Assembly (NCBI RefSeq): GCF_003605755.1
Contig: NZ_RAHJ01000022.1
Span: 186,001 to 250,000 of the forward strand
Reading direction: 5' to 3'
Length of the DNA stretch: 64,000 bases
From: Tsuneonella suprasediminis
Lineage (GTDB): Bacteria > Pseudomonadota > Alphaproteobacteria > Sphingomonadales > Sphingomonadaceae
Shown in pieces: positions 45,265 through 54,263 of the stretch (position 1 is its first letter; the number at the start of each line of letters is the position of its first letter). The notes under the pieces were generated by a model, which made no database searches, was not told the origin of the DNA, and worked only from the letters and a program-made list of their open reading frames with translations. A program made the translations under genes and the position numbers.

Positions 45265-46158
45265 ATGGAAAACACTGCAGAAACCTTCGCCGGGCAAGTC
45301 CTCGGTTTTACGATCCCTTCGCGCGATGCACGCGGGCGTCTGGTGCGGCTCGATAGTGTGCTGGACGAAATCCTTGCCGCGCACTCCTATCCCCCGGCGA
45401 TCACTCACTTGCTGGCCGAAGCGCTGGTGGTCGCGGCGCTGATTGGCGGCTTGCTCGATAAGGAAAGCGGGCAGGTGACGATGCAGGCGCAGACCGAAGG
45501 TGGCGTGGTCCGCCTGCTGGTGTGCGATTATCGCGATGGCGATCTGCGCGGGTATGTCGATTTCGATGCGGAGGGGCTGGCGGAACTGGGCGCGAATCCG
45601 CCTCTGTCCGCGCTGTTTGGCAAAGGCTATCTCGCGATCACATTCGATATGGCCGATGGCAACGGGCGCTATCAGGGTGTCGTGCCGTTGGAAGGCGAAT
45701 CGCTGTCCGACGCGTGCGAGGCCTATTTTACGCAGTCCGAACAGGTGCCGACGCTGATTCGCGTGGCGGTGCGTTCGGGCACCGCAGGCACGACCGCTGC
45801 GGGGCTGCTGGTGCAGCATATGCCCGACGGGGAGGAAGGGCGCGAGCGTCTCCATGCCCGGCTCGATCACCCGGAGTGGGAGCATATCGCGGTTATGGCC
45901 GGATCGATTCGGCACGATGAACTGCTCGATCCGGCGCTGTCGCTGGAAGGAATTGTCTGGCGGCTGTTTCATGAAGAGAGCGAAGTGCGGGTAAATCCCG
46001 GCGCACAAGTTAACCGTGGCTGCCGTTGTTCCGAAGATCACTATCGTCAAATATTGGCGCGGTTCCCGGAAGATGAGAGAGAATCGATGCGCGGTGACGA
46101 CGGTAAAATTCACGTTGACTGTGCGTTTTGCTCTCGTGTGTTTCCGATTGCCGTCTGA
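45265..46158 (+). CDS. hslO: Hsp33 redox-regulated chaperone
   Basis: A 297-residue holdase that unfolds and becomes active under oxidative stress. The C-terminal zinc cysteines are C-x-C in GCRCSED and C-x-x-C in CAFCSR, with the intervening linker of about 30 residues. The N-terminal domain has TGTAGTTAA-like loops typical of Hsp33. ATG 45265 is the family start; upstream in-frame codons would add unrelated residues. It follows argF after about 55 bases. Confidence 0.9.
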   Translation: MENTAETFAGQVLGFTIPSRDARGRLVRLDSVLDEILAAHSYPPAITHLLAEALVVAALIGGLLDKESGQVTMQAQTEGGVVRLLVCDYRDGDLRGYVDFDAEGLAELGANPPLSALFGKGYLAITFDMADGNGRYQGVVPLEGESLSDACEAYFTQSEQVPTLIRVAVRSGTAGTTAAGLLVQHMPDGEEGRERLHARLDHPEWEHIAVMAGSIRHDELLDPALSLEGIVWRLFHEESEVRVNPGAQVNRGCRCSEDHYRQILARFPEDERESMRGDDGKIHVDCAFCSRVFPIAV

Positions 46159-46254
46159 TTTGTGACCTTGCAAGCGGGCGAATTGTTCCCCACCTCCATT
46201 CGGGTATAGTTCATTGGTGAGGCTCTGGCCGGGCCTCAACTGGAGTAACGAGCG

Positions 46255-46674
46255 ATGCGATATAGGCCGTCAGTTGGTCTAAGATCTGTGTTTATTGGTG
46301 CGGCATTGCTGGCCGGCGGGGGCGTTCTCACGCCTGCTGCGGCTGAGGCGCCCGCGCTGACGATGCTCGACAATCTGACGCCGGGTAACTGGGAACTGCG
46401 CGATCGCAAATCGGGCGAAGTGCGCCAGCTGTGCCTCAAAAACGGGCGCGACCTGATTCAGATCAAGCATCGGCAGCCACCTTGCAATCGCTTTGTCGTC
46501 GATAACGGCGCCAGTTCGGTAACGGTGCAATATACCTGCCGTGGCAACGGCTATGGCCGCACCACGATCCGCAGTGAAACGCCCACGCTGGTGCAGGTTG
46601 CGACGCAGGGCATTGCCGATGGGCGGCCCTTCGACCTCGCAATCGAAGGGCGCCGTACGGGGGCCTGCCGATAG
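46255..46674 (+). CDS. Secreted DUF3617-like protein
   Basis: A 139-residue exported protein with a signal peptide (about 1-30, ending TPAAAEA). The mature domain starts LTPGNWELRDR and has four cysteines (LCL, PPCNRF, YTCRG, TGACR) spaced as in DUF3617, a periplasmic family of unknown function. The cysteines probably form two disulfides. Confidence 0.6.
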   Translation: MRYRPSVGLRSVFIGAALLAGGGVLTPAAAEAPALTMLDNLTPGNWELRDRKSGEVRQLCLKNGRDLIQIKHRQPPCNRFVVDNGASSVTVQYTCRGNGYGRTTIRSETPTLVQVATQGIADGRPFDLAIEGRRTGACR

Positions 46675-46703
46675 GGGCCTGTTGCCCGCCACTCAACTCT
46701 GTC

Positions 46704-46732
46704 CGTCTTTGCGAACGTAGCGAAGCGATCGA
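46704..46732. repeat. Possible dispersed REP-like element
   Basis: The segment with CTTTGCGAACGTAGCGAAGC resembles a short element (consensus close to CTTTGCGAGCGTAGCGAAGCAATCC) that I recall as widespread in sphingomonad and related genomes. I see only one copy here, so this is a resemblance, not proof of repetition. Confidence 0.3.
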
Positions 46733-46842
46733 TGCGCGGTCTCGATTGCGGCGGGTTGCCAGCTCCGGCTCGCACCCACGGGACGATGCGACGTCTCTAT
46801 CAGGCCATTGTGCAGGCGCAGCATTGGGCCTAGCCCCGTTGC

Positions 46843-47541
46843 ATGACAGATTCTTCATCCTACAGCGAACCGGTGGCCGTTGTGCTGCTGTCGGGCGGCC
46901 TCGATTCAATGGTTTCGGCGGCGATTGCGCGCGAACGAGGCTTCGCGATCCACGCGCTGACGATTGACTACGGCCAGCGGCACCGGCGAGAGATCGAGGC
47001 GGCGCAACGCATTGCTTCCACGCTTGGCGCGCAGCAGCATATCGTTCTGCCGCTCGACCTTCGTAAGTTCGGCGGATCGGCGCTCACCGCCGATATCGCG
47101 GTGCCCAAAGCGGGGGTAGGGGACGATATCCCGATCACCTATGTGCCTGCGCGCAACCTCATCTTTCTGGCACTGACCGTTGGCTGTGCGGAGGCGGCAG
47201 GCGCGCACGATATTTTCATCGGCGTCAACGCGCTCGATTATTCGGGATACCCCGATTGCCGTCCCGAATTCATTGCCAGCTTTGCCGAAACCGCCCGGCT
47301 CGGCACGAAAGAGGGCGTCGAAGGGCGACCGTTCACGATTCACGCCCCGCTGCAGCATATGAGCAAGGCCGATATAGCGCGTGAGGCGTATCGGTTGGGG
47401 CTGGATACGGGCATGTCGTGGTCGTGTTACGACCCGACTCCCGATGGGCTGGCCTGTGGCGAATGCGATAGTTGCCGCTTGCGACAAAAGGGCTTCGCGG
47501 ATGCAGGATTAGAGGATAGGGTAGCCTACATAAGCGGCTGA
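46843..47541 (+). CDS. queC: 7-cyano-7-deazaguanine synthase
   Basis: A 232-residue ATP-dependent enzyme that turns carboxydeazaguanine into preQ0 for queuosine. The PP-loop is LLSGGLDSMVS (16-26), and zinc cysteines cluster in SWSCYDP and CGECDSCRLR (about 194-216). Length fits. No queuosine genes adjoin it, and I saw no preQ1 riboswitch in the 168 bases upstream. Confidence 0.92.
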   Translation: MTDSSSYSEPVAVVLLSGGLDSMVSAAIARERGFAIHALTIDYGQRHRREIEAAQRIASTLGAQQHIVLPLDLRKFGGSALTADIAVPKAGVGDDIPITYVPARNLIFLALTVGCAEAAGAHDIFIGVNALDYSGYPDCRPEFIASFAETARLGTKEGVEGRPFTIHAPLQHMSKADIAREAYRLGLDTGMSWSCYDPTPDGLACGECDSCRLRQKGFADAGLEDRVAYISG

Positions 47542-47543
47542 CA

Positions 47544-49172
47544 ATGCCGCAGGGGAGAGGCGATTTGAAGATCGAGAATGGCGGCGCATCCGCGACTGCA
47601 ACTGCTGAGGAGCAATCGGTTCCGGCCTATAGCTGGTATGCCCTTGGCGTTCTGGTGCTGGTTTATGTACTGAACTTCGTCGATCGGCAGATTCTGTCCA
47701 TTCTGGCCAACGATATCAAAGCCGACCTGCAGGTGGACGACGCCTATCTCGGCTTCCTTTATGGCACGGCTTTCGCCATTTTCTACGCCCTGTTCGGCAT
47801 TCCGTTGGGCAAACTGGCCGATAGCTGGAAACGTGTGCGGCTGATGACCATCGGGCTTGCACTATGGTCGGTGATGACCGCGTTGTCCGGGTTTGCGCGC
47901 AATGGCACGGCGCTGACATTCGCGCGAATCGGCGTGGGTGTGGGCGAAGCGACCGCCAGCCCATCGGCATATTCCCTGATTTCGGACTGGTTTCCCGCGC
48001 GCCTGCGCGCCACGGCATTGGCGATCTATTCCTCAGGCCTGTATCTCGGCGGAGGCATTTCGTTGCTGATCGGCGGGGCGATCGTGGATGGCTGGAACAC
48101 GGCCTATCCCGATGGCGGACCGTTCGATCTGGCCGGCTGGCAGGTTGCCTTTATCGCGGTTGGCTTGCCCGGACTGGTGCTGGCATTGTGGGTGATGACA
48201 CTGAGGGAGCCCGTGCGCGGGGCGATCGATGGCATCCCGACAAAGGGCGATCCGCGCCCGTTCAGAGGTTTCTTCGAAGAACTCTACCAAATCATTCCGC
48301 CGTTCACTGTGATTGGCGCTGCACGGCGCGGGATCGGTGGGCTGGCATTCAATCTGGCGGGGGCCGCGTTCTTCGCCGTTGCGGCCTACCTGCTGACGAT
48401 CTTTGTCCATGCAGGCCGGGGATCGATCATTTCGGCGGTATCCGATCAGTGGCTGTTCCTTGCCGTGGGATATTACGCGGTATTCAGCTGGGCGACGGCC
48501 CTGCGCGCGCGCGATTTGCCGACCTTCCGCCTGACATGGGGTTCGCCCGCATTTATGTGCACCATATTGGGCTATGGCATCGTCGCATTCGTATCATACG
48601 CCAGTTCATACTGGGGCGCCCCTTATGCAGAGCGCGTGTTCATGGTCGACAAGACCGATCTGGGCTGGTGGCTGGGTGCCCCGGCGGCGGTTGCAGGCTT
48701 TCTGGGCGTGATTGCCGGGGGGCGCATGGCCGATTTCCTGTTTGCCCGTTATGCTGCGGGTCGGCTGTTCGTGGTGCTGTTCGGCCTGCTGGCGCCGTTG
48801 CCGGTGATCTGGATCTGCTACACCACCAGCACGGTGGCGGTATTTTATCTCTGTTCTGCTTTGGCGCAGTTCCTTGCGGCCAGCGCTCTGGGCGCGGCGG
48901 CGGCGACCAGTCAGGCGCTGGTTCTGCCGCGGATGCGGGGGGTGGCGACTGCCACGTTCTTCCTGGCGACGACGCTGGTCGGGCTGGCGCTCGGGCCGTT
49001 TATGGCGGGCTGGGTTTCCGCCACCAATGGCGACAATCTGTCGCATGGGGTGCTGTCGACGATGTGGTTGGTGCCGATCGGTCTGATATGCCTGCTGGTC
49101 GCGATCAGGCTGGTGCCGCTATCCGCCGCAACCGTGCGCGAACGCGCAGTTGCGGCAGGCGAGCCGGATTGA
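47544..49172 (+). CDS. Major facilitator superfamily transporter (spinster-like)
   Basis: A 542-residue permease with twelve helices. The first loop motif is FGIPLGKLADSWKR (87-100) and FARIGVGVGEATASPSAYSLISDWF (about 132-156) is characteristic of the spinster-like MFS group. These often carry organic acids or lipids, but substrate is unknown. The start at 47544 is 2 bases after the queC stop; TTG 47565 is an alternative. It is convergent with sodC. Confidence 0.85.
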   Translation: MPQGRGDLKIENGGASATATAEEQSVPAYSWYALGVLVLVYVLNFVDRQILSILANDIKADLQVDDAYLGFLYGTAFAIFYALFGIPLGKLADSWKRVRLMTIGLALWSVMTALSGFARNGTALTFARIGVGVGEATASPSAYSLISDWFPARLRATALAIYSSGLYLGGGISLLIGGAIVDGWNTAYPDGGPFDLAGWQVAFIAVGLPGLVLALWVMTLREPVRGAIDGIPTKGDPRPFRGFFEELYQIIPPFTVIGAARRGIGGLAFNLAGAAFFAVAAYLLTIFVHAGRGSIISAVSDQWLFLAVGYYAVFSWATALRARDLPTFRLTWGSPAFMCTILGYGIVAFVSYASSYWGAPYAERVFMVDKTDLGWWLGAPAAVAGFLGVIAGGRMADFLFARYAAGRLFVVLFGLLAPLPVIWICYTTSTVAVFYLCSALAQFLAASALGAAAATSQALVLPRMRGVATATFFLATTLVGLALGPFMAGWVSATNGDNLSHGVLSTMWLVPIGLICLLVAIRLVPLSAATVRERAVAAGEPD

Positions 49173-49175
49173 TCG

Positions 49176-49193
49176 GGCCGGATTGATCCGGCC
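49176..49193. terminator. Hairpin between convergent MFS and sodC genes
   Basis: GGCCGGAT and ATCCGGCC pair perfectly over 8 bp with a 2-base loop. No T-run follows in either direction, so it may stabilise 3' ends rather than terminate on its own. Confidence 0.45.
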
Positions 49194-49200
49194 AGGTCGA

Positions 49201-49731
49201 TTACGAGCGTTTGAACACCCCGCAGGCGATCCGTGCACCGGAATTGCCCGACGGGTTGGTGATGTTGTCATCCGGATCGGCGTGAACGACGATTGCGGTG
49301 CCATCGCTATCGAAGATCGCATCGATAACTTCCTGCCGTGTGCCGGTCAGTCTGGCGTTCAGGGTGCCGGTGCCGTTGCCGGTGATGGCGATATTGGGCA
49401 GATCGCCCAGATGCTTGCCGCCCGCGGCCATTGATCCGTGATCCTTGCCCTGCGGGTTCAGGTGGCCGCCTGCCGATGTGAAATCGGGTACGGTACATTT
49501 GCCAACCATGTGCAGGTGAATGCCGTGGTCCCCGGCGGGAATGCCAGTCAGAGCCACTGCTACGCTGACCCCGTCGCCACTGCCCAGCAATTGTGCCGTG
49601 CCAGCAGGCATTCCGTTGGGCAGCGAGATGGTGGCGGAGCCGATCCGTTCGGTCGGCAGATCCTGCATCGTGGTGCAGCCACCCAACACAGCGAGCGCCC
49701 CGGCGCAGATTGCGGTTTTCAAAATCGTCAT
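49201..49731 (-). CDS. sodC: Cu-Zn superoxide dismutase, lipoprotein form
   Basis: A 176-residue periplasmic superoxide dismutase. A signal peptide with lipobox VLGGC (C19) makes it a lipoprotein. Metal ligands: HGIHLHMVGKC (68-78), SAGGHLNP, KDHGSM, and HADPDDN near residue 149. The disulfide cysteines are C78 and the one in GARIACGVF. Length is normal. Confidence 0.93.
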   Translation of the reverse strand: MTILKTAICAGALAVLGGCTTMQDLPTERIGSATISLPNGMPAGTAQLLGSGDGVSVAVALTGIPAGDHGIHLHMVGKCTVPDFTSAGGHLNPQGKDHGSMAAGGKHLGDLPNIAITGNGTGTLNARLTGTRQEVIDAIFDSDGTAIVVHADPDDNITNPSGNSGARIACGVFKRS

Positions 49732-49770
49732 GAATTCCCTCCGAAAATTAGAAAGCCCATGACCATAACG

Positions 49771-49801
49771 AAAAAGGGGCCGGATTGCTCCGGCCCCTCT
49801 C
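49771..49801 (-). terminator. Intrinsic terminator after ompA
   Basis: On the minus strand GGGGCCGGA pairs with TCCGGCCCC, followed by TTTTTCG. It lies about 25 bases past the ompA stop. Confidence 0.9.
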
Positions 49802-49824
49802 GAAAATTCGGCTGATGCCGAAGA

Positions 49825-50949
49825 TTACATGCCCGAACCCGGACCGTAGGTGATTTCCACACGACGGTTCTGGAGTTCGCGGACGCCGTCGGCGGTCGGA
49901 ACGCGCGGGTTCGCTTCACCGAAGGCTTCGCTCGAAATCATACCGTCCGGAATGCCGTGACCCGAGAGGTACGAACGAACCGAAGCGTTACGACGTGCCG
50001 CGAGGCCGAGGTTGTACTTCACAGTACCCGAACGGTCGGTGTAACCGGCCAGCATCACAGAAGCGCTACCGCAGTTGGCGTATGCCGACACGGCGTTGTC
50101 GAGGATCGACGCAGCTTCAGGAGTGATGTCCGACTTATCCCATTCGAAGAACACGATGTACGGGCCCTTGTTGCACACCGGTGCCGGAGGCGGCGGAGGC
50201 GGCGGGGGAGGCGGCGGCGGCGGCGGCGGCGGCGGGGGAGGCGGCGGCGGCGGAGCCACTTCTTCCTTGCCACCGAAGTTGTAGGTCAGCGTGCCGAGCA
50301 GCGAGTGCGAACGCCATTTGGCGTAAACGTCGCGGCCCAGAGTGTCGACCGTGTCGGTGCCCTGTGTCTGGAAGTAACGATACTTCAGGCCAACATCCCA
50401 GTGGTCGGTCAGCGGAGCGCGAACGCCCGCCAGAACCTGCCATGCGAGGCCGGTGTCGGAATCGTCCAGAAAGCCCGGTCCGGCGCTGTTGACGGTGATG
50501 TTGTCGAACGAAGTACGTGCAACACCGGCACCGGCACCGACGAAGCCCTGCAGGCCGTCGTCATCGCCGAAGTCGGCCAGAGCGTTGACCATGAAGCTCA
50601 GGACATTGGCACTGCCGTTTGCGGGGGTGGTAATGCCCGCAACAGTAGTGTTGGTGCCCGAAGCGACGCCGAGGTTACCGATCGTCAGGTCCGAGACGCT
50701 GGCATCGCGATAGCTGCCTTCGGCTTCGAGGCGGATGCCGCCGAAGTCGTAGCCAACCACGCCGCCGAAATCGTAACCAGCGTCAAAGTTGGCGCTGGCG
50801 GCATTCGACGTGCCGCTGATGTTGAAGTCGATATCTTCCACGAGCATCGGGCCGCCGTCGACTTCGACGTACCACGAATTGTCTCGTGCAAGTGCAGGCA
50901 TAGCAAGGGCCGTGGAGGCCATCGCCATACCGATGACGAGTTTCCGCAT
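49825..50949 (-). CDS. OmpA-family outer-membrane protein with long proline linker
   Basis: A 374-residue protein. The signal peptide ends ALAMPALA|RD (residue 22). An eight-stranded beta-barrel domain spans about 23-228, ending in SLLGTLTYNFGG. It is joined by a run of about two dozen prolines (near residues 233-256) to a peptidoglycan-binding OmpA C-terminal domain containing FFEWDKSDITPEA, GYTDRSG, and NRRVEI. It links the outer membrane to the cell wall. The poly-proline linker is unusually long. Confidence 0.9.
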   Translation of the reverse strand: MRKLVIGMAMASTALAMPALARDNSWYVEVDGGPMLVEDIDFNISGTSNAASANFDAGYDFGGVVGYDFGGIRLEAEGSYRDASVSDLTIGNLGVASGTNTTVAGITTPANGSANVLSFMVNALADFGDDDGLQGFVGAGAGVARTSFDNITVNSAGPGFLDDSDTGLAWQVLAGVRAPLTDHWDVGLKYRYFQTQGTDTVDTLGRDVYAKWRSHSLLGTLTYNFGGKEEVAPPPPPPPPPPPPPPPPPPPPPPPAPVCNKGPYIVFFEWDKSDITPEAASILDNAVSAYANCGSASVMLAGYTDRSGTVKYNLGLAARRNASVRSYLSGHGIPDGMISSEAFGEANPRVPTADGVRELQNRRVEITYGPGSGM

Positions 50950-51145
50950 TATGCAATTCCCCTTTTCAGCGAATATTGAGCCACCGAAGAACCCAACCCC
51001 TATCTCCTAGCTTGCGAGAGAGCAAGCAGGCATTCAAAACCAAGTGTTGCAAGAACGCATCGGTCATGTGCCTAATAATCGAAGAAAGACAGGATTGTTG
51101 CCCTCCATGTGCAGCCCGAACGGGCGTATCTGCAAATAGTTCCCG

Positions 51146-51595
51146 CTAGTTTGCAGGAAAGATTCCGGCCGACTTCATCGCTTCAATAAGTATCTGCAAC
51201 GTATCGCGTGCCTCGCGATCGATCACTTCCCCTCCGTGCGGCAAAGGAGGAACGGCGGGTTTTTCCCACTCGCCGGTATAGCGGATCTGCTGCCCGCTGC
51301 GCGTATCGAGCAATTGCATCCCGGCGCGCGGGGCGAAGAACAGCCACTGATCCGTGTGGTAAACGGCCAGTTTACCGACGTGGCCCGCCCAGTCGCCCGT
51401 GGCACCGTTGCCAACAAGCCACGCTTCGCCGGAAACCGGATCGGCGGGCGGTGATGTCGCTTCGCCGGAAATTGCGGGATGGAGCAGGGCGTCGATCATC
51501 GCGTGCGCCTGATTGACGAAAACCTCTTTCTGCGACTGGCCGGGGTATAGATACGGTAAGCCGTGGCGTGGGGTGGCGGCGGTGAAATCGGGCAT
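51146..51595 (-). CDS. DUF2793 protein, last gene of the GTA cluster
   Basis: A 149-residue protein with the N-terminus PRHGLPYLYPGQSQKEVFVNQA and a GEAWLVG...GKLAVY...WLFFAP core, both characteristic of DUF2793. This domain is found in phage-tail-associated and GTA proteins and may be part of a receptor-binding or fibre module. It follows the g15-like gene by about 40 bases, so it is probably part of the GTA operon, but RcGTA has no gene of this kind in the same place. GTG 51601 is another possible start. Confidence 0.75.
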   Translation of the reverse strand: MPDFTAATPRHGLPYLYPGQSQKEVFVNQAHAMIDALLHPAISGEATSPPADPVSGEAWLVGNGATGDWAGHVGKLAVYHTDQWLFFAPRAGMQLLDTRSGQQIRYTGEWEKPAVPPLPHGGEVIDREARDTLQILIEAMKSAGIFPAN

Positions 51596-51635
51596 TGGCA
51601 CAATCCTTAGCTGGTCGGGAAAGTTGGAGAAAAAG

Positions 51636-53816
51636 TCACATCGTCAGCAGAACGAGCGGAGCGGAGCGGGAAAAAGTCCCGATCTGGCAGACCCACAGTG
51701 CCTGCCCCGGATAATCGCGCCGCAGATCGGCCATCGTTGCCGCGCTGAGCGCGAGGTGCGGCGCATCGACGGTCCATTGGGCGGCGGGCGATTCGACAGG
51801 GCCGATCCCCAGCAGATAGCGTTCGGCCTGTTCGATCAGCGGTGCATCGACTGCATCGGCCCACTGCCACTGGCCACGGGCGCGGCGGGTCCACGACAGC
51901 ACCACCCCGCCATCGGCGCGTCCGATGCAGCGAGGATGCACCGGTGATAGCGGCTGGCGGCCAATCCCGGCGTTCTGCAACGGCGCGAGAACCGCATCGT
52001 CATCCCCCCGCCCGATGGCGGCAATCACTGTATCGCTGCTGGCCGGAACCGTTGCCGGGTCGAGCGCGGTCAGCTTCGCATCGAGCAGAATAGCGGGAGT
52101 GCCCGCCCGATGTCCGGCGGCAGCGGCAGGCTCTGTCCCGCCGCGACCGCGCAGCAGGCCGGTCACTCGCCACTGGCGCGGGCCGATCATGCGGGCATCG
52201 AGAAACTGCACGATCTCCTCACCCACCAGCAGGCGATTGGCACCATAGGCGATGCCGCGCATGTCGGTGGGGGAGAGGCTGTCGCTGTCGTTCGCCAGTT
52301 CGATCTCCAGCACAGCAGCAGGTTCGAACAGTAGCGCGGACGACGGTGGCAGCGGGGATTGCAGCGTACCGACCGTGGCCCGCCCTGCTGTTGCACCACC
52401 CAGCGGGGCTAGCCTGCCGCCCCGGTCGAGATAGAGCGCAGCCCCGCGCCAGCCTGCGGAGGGGGAGGAGAGCGCTGCGAACAGGTGCGGCGTATCGGGA
52501 TCGCTCAGCCCGTCCGCAGGCAGTTCGAATGCCTGCAACAGGGTCGGGGCGTTCGGCACATCGGGAGCCAGCAATGCCGCGCCCGAGTCGCTGGCCAGCG
52601 CACTGTCGCCAGTGGCGACCGGCAGCCGGGTCAGCGCCAGCTCCACCCCGGTTTCGCGCCATTCCCATCGCGCAATTCGCCACAGCCCCTGCTGTCCGGG
52701 GGCGGTGACTGTGGCACCGGGGAGCAATGCCGGGTCGAGGTCGGCCATGCGCCATTCGAGCGTTTCGCGGCCATCGGCGCTGCGCCGTGCCGCGCGGGTG
52801 GCCAGCAGGCGAGCGTCGGTGGCGGACAAGGAACCGGGGAATTCGATTGTGCGCCCGTGCGTGCTGCTGGCTGCAATGCGTTGCAGGCCGGGCAGGTAAT
52901 CGCGCGCGGGATCGTAATACCGCACACCGTCGATCGGCGCGGCAGGGGCGGCATCGCGGCAGCGGCGGACACCGGTATCCGCCCCGAAATCGCCCTCCCC
53001 GCCGGAGCGGGCGGCTGGCGGCAGTGCGCGCACGTTTGACTGTGTGTGCGGGGCAATCGCCAGTGCCCCGCCATCGTCGTGGCAGGCGAGCGGGTAGAGC
53101 GTGCCGATGGTTTCCAGCGCGCTGCGGATCGGCCCGCCTTCGTCGCTGAAGCCTGCAAGACCGGCCATCGGCGCACGTCCGTCGCATACTACCGCGCCCG
53201 TCAGCGGCGCCAGCACATCGGCCAGCGCGACCGGCCCGCTGTCGGCCACGATCTCGAACGTCAGCGCGGGGATACGGTTGCCGAAATCGCTCAGCGCCAG
53301 ATCTTCGAACACGGCATAGGCCATGCCGCGACAGGCGGGGCACTGCTCGCCCAGCGCGCCGGCCAGCAGCGGATCGGGCATCTGATCGCCGTGCCCGGTA
53401 TGAATCCGCAGCGCGCCGGGCACTTTCAGATCACCGCCCGCCCCGCGCAACAGGTTGCCATCGGCCCAGATGCGGCCCACCCGCTCTATCGCCCGGCTCG
53501 ACAAGGCAACCGCGAACGAACAGGAATAGGAATAGGTGGTGACCGAGGGTTGCCCTTTGCCGCCGCTGGCCTCGCTGTGTTCGCGCAAGTCGGTCGCCCA
53601 GATAATAATGCCACCGGCGCGCACAGTGCCGAAATGGCGCGGCACCGGCTGGCCATAGCTGGACGTGGTGATTGCCAGCTCTGTCAGGCGTGCTCCTTCG
53701 CGGTGGCCGTTGCCGATTACGGCAGAATCGAGCGCCCGCCCGGCGAGCGCGCCGATGGCCCCGCCAATCGGCCCGCCGATTATCGTACCGACTGCGTTGA
53801 GGACCAGCGTTGCCAT
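51636..53816 (-). CDS. GTA megatron-like phage tail protein (g15-like), short form
   Basis: A 726-residue tail-tip protein. The N-terminal glycine-rich helix (IIGGPIGGAIGALAGRALDS) and SYGQPVPRHFGTVRAGG are typical of the putative phage tail protein/g15 family; VTTYSYSCSFAVALSS follows. RcGTA g15 is about 1,300 residues and includes a glycoside-hydrolase TIM-barrel. Here I see no TIM-barrel region, and the length is about half. It is expected to form the central tail fibre or baseplate. It follows g14 with no gap. Confidence 0.82.
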   Translation of the reverse strand: MATLVLNAVGTIIGGPIGGAIGALAGRALDSAVIGNGHREGARLTELAITTSSYGQPVPRHFGTVRAGGIIIWATDLREHSEASGGKGQPSVTTYSYSCSFAVALSSRAIERVGRIWADGNLLRGAGGDLKVPGALRIHTGHGDQMPDPLLAGALGEQCPACRGMAYAVFEDLALSDFGNRIPALTFEIVADSGPVALADVLAPLTGAVVCDGRAPMAGLAGFSDEGGPIRSALETIGTLYPLACHDDGGALAIAPHTQSNVRALPPAARSGGEGDFGADTGVRRCRDAAPAAPIDGVRYYDPARDYLPGLQRIAASSTHGRTIEFPGSLSATDARLLATRAARRSADGRETLEWRMADLDPALLPGATVTAPGQQGLWRIARWEWRETGVELALTRLPVATGDSALASDSGAALLAPDVPNAPTLLQAFELPADGLSDPDTPHLFAALSSPSAGWRGAALYLDRGGRLAPLGGATAGRATVGTLQSPLPPSSALLFEPAAVLEIELANDSDSLSPTDMRGIAYGANRLLVGEEIVQFLDARMIGPRQWRVTGLLRGRGGTEPAAAAGHRAGTPAILLDAKLTALDPATVPASSDTVIAAIGRGDDDAVLAPLQNAGIGRQPLSPVHPRCIGRADGGVVLSWTRRARGQWQWADAVDAPLIEQAERYLLGIGPVESPAAQWTVDAPHLALSAATMADLRRDYPGQALWVCQIGTFSRSAPLVLLTM

Positions 53817-54263
53817 CTATCGTTCTCCTTTGGCGGCAGGGCAGAGGGGCAGGTGAGGGGGCAGGCACCAGCAGCCAGCCACCGGCCACTGCGGCGCGCC
53901 GGGGGTGGCGACGACGCGGCGCAGGCCGACATGCGCGTGGACGAAGCGATCACCGCAGACGGCAACCAGCAAGTGAAGCTGCGCCGGGCCGGGGCGGACC
54001 AGCAGGATATCCCCCGGCTCCACCGGGCCGCTTGCCGGGATCAGTCCGGCACGGGCGGCCCATGCGCGGTAATCGCCGGAGGAGGTGTTTCGCAGCGCGT
54101 ACCCAATCGGCAGCTCCACCGGCCCGCGCGCAGCGGACAGCGCCGCGCCGACCACGCCGACACAATCCAGCCCGCTGGCCGGATCGCGCCCGTGGAGCCG
54201 GAAGGGCACACCCACCAGCCGCTCCGCTGCCTGCGCGATCCTTGCAGCGCTGTCCCCGGTCAT
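53817..54263 (-). CDS. GTA NlpC/P60-type cell-wall peptidase (g14)
   Basis: A 148-residue predicted peptidoglycan peptidase of the tail tip. The catalytic cysteine lies in GLDCVGVVG (about residue 34) and the histidine in AQLHLLVAV (about 97), as in TIGR02219-type proteins. Its start ATG overlaps the g13 stop (ATGA). It probably opens the recipient cell wall during DNA delivery. Confidence 0.85.
   Translation of the reverse strand: MTGDSAARIAQAAERLVGVPFRLHGRDPASGLDCVGVVGAALSAARGPVELPIGYALRNTSSGDYRAWAARAGLIPASGPVEPGDILLVRPGPAQLHLLVAVCGDRFVHAHVGLRRVVATPGAPQWPVAGCWCLPPHLPLCPAAKGER

Noticed and set aside
46675-46842. preQ1 riboswitch before queC
   Set aside because: I found no H-type pseudoknot pattern with an A-rich tail near the start; only a REP-like segment.
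50170-50260. Tandem GGC-rich repeat resembling a microsatellite or CRISPR-like pattern
   Set aside because: It encodes the proline linker of the OmpA protein on the minus strand; no spacers or repeat units of CRISPR type.
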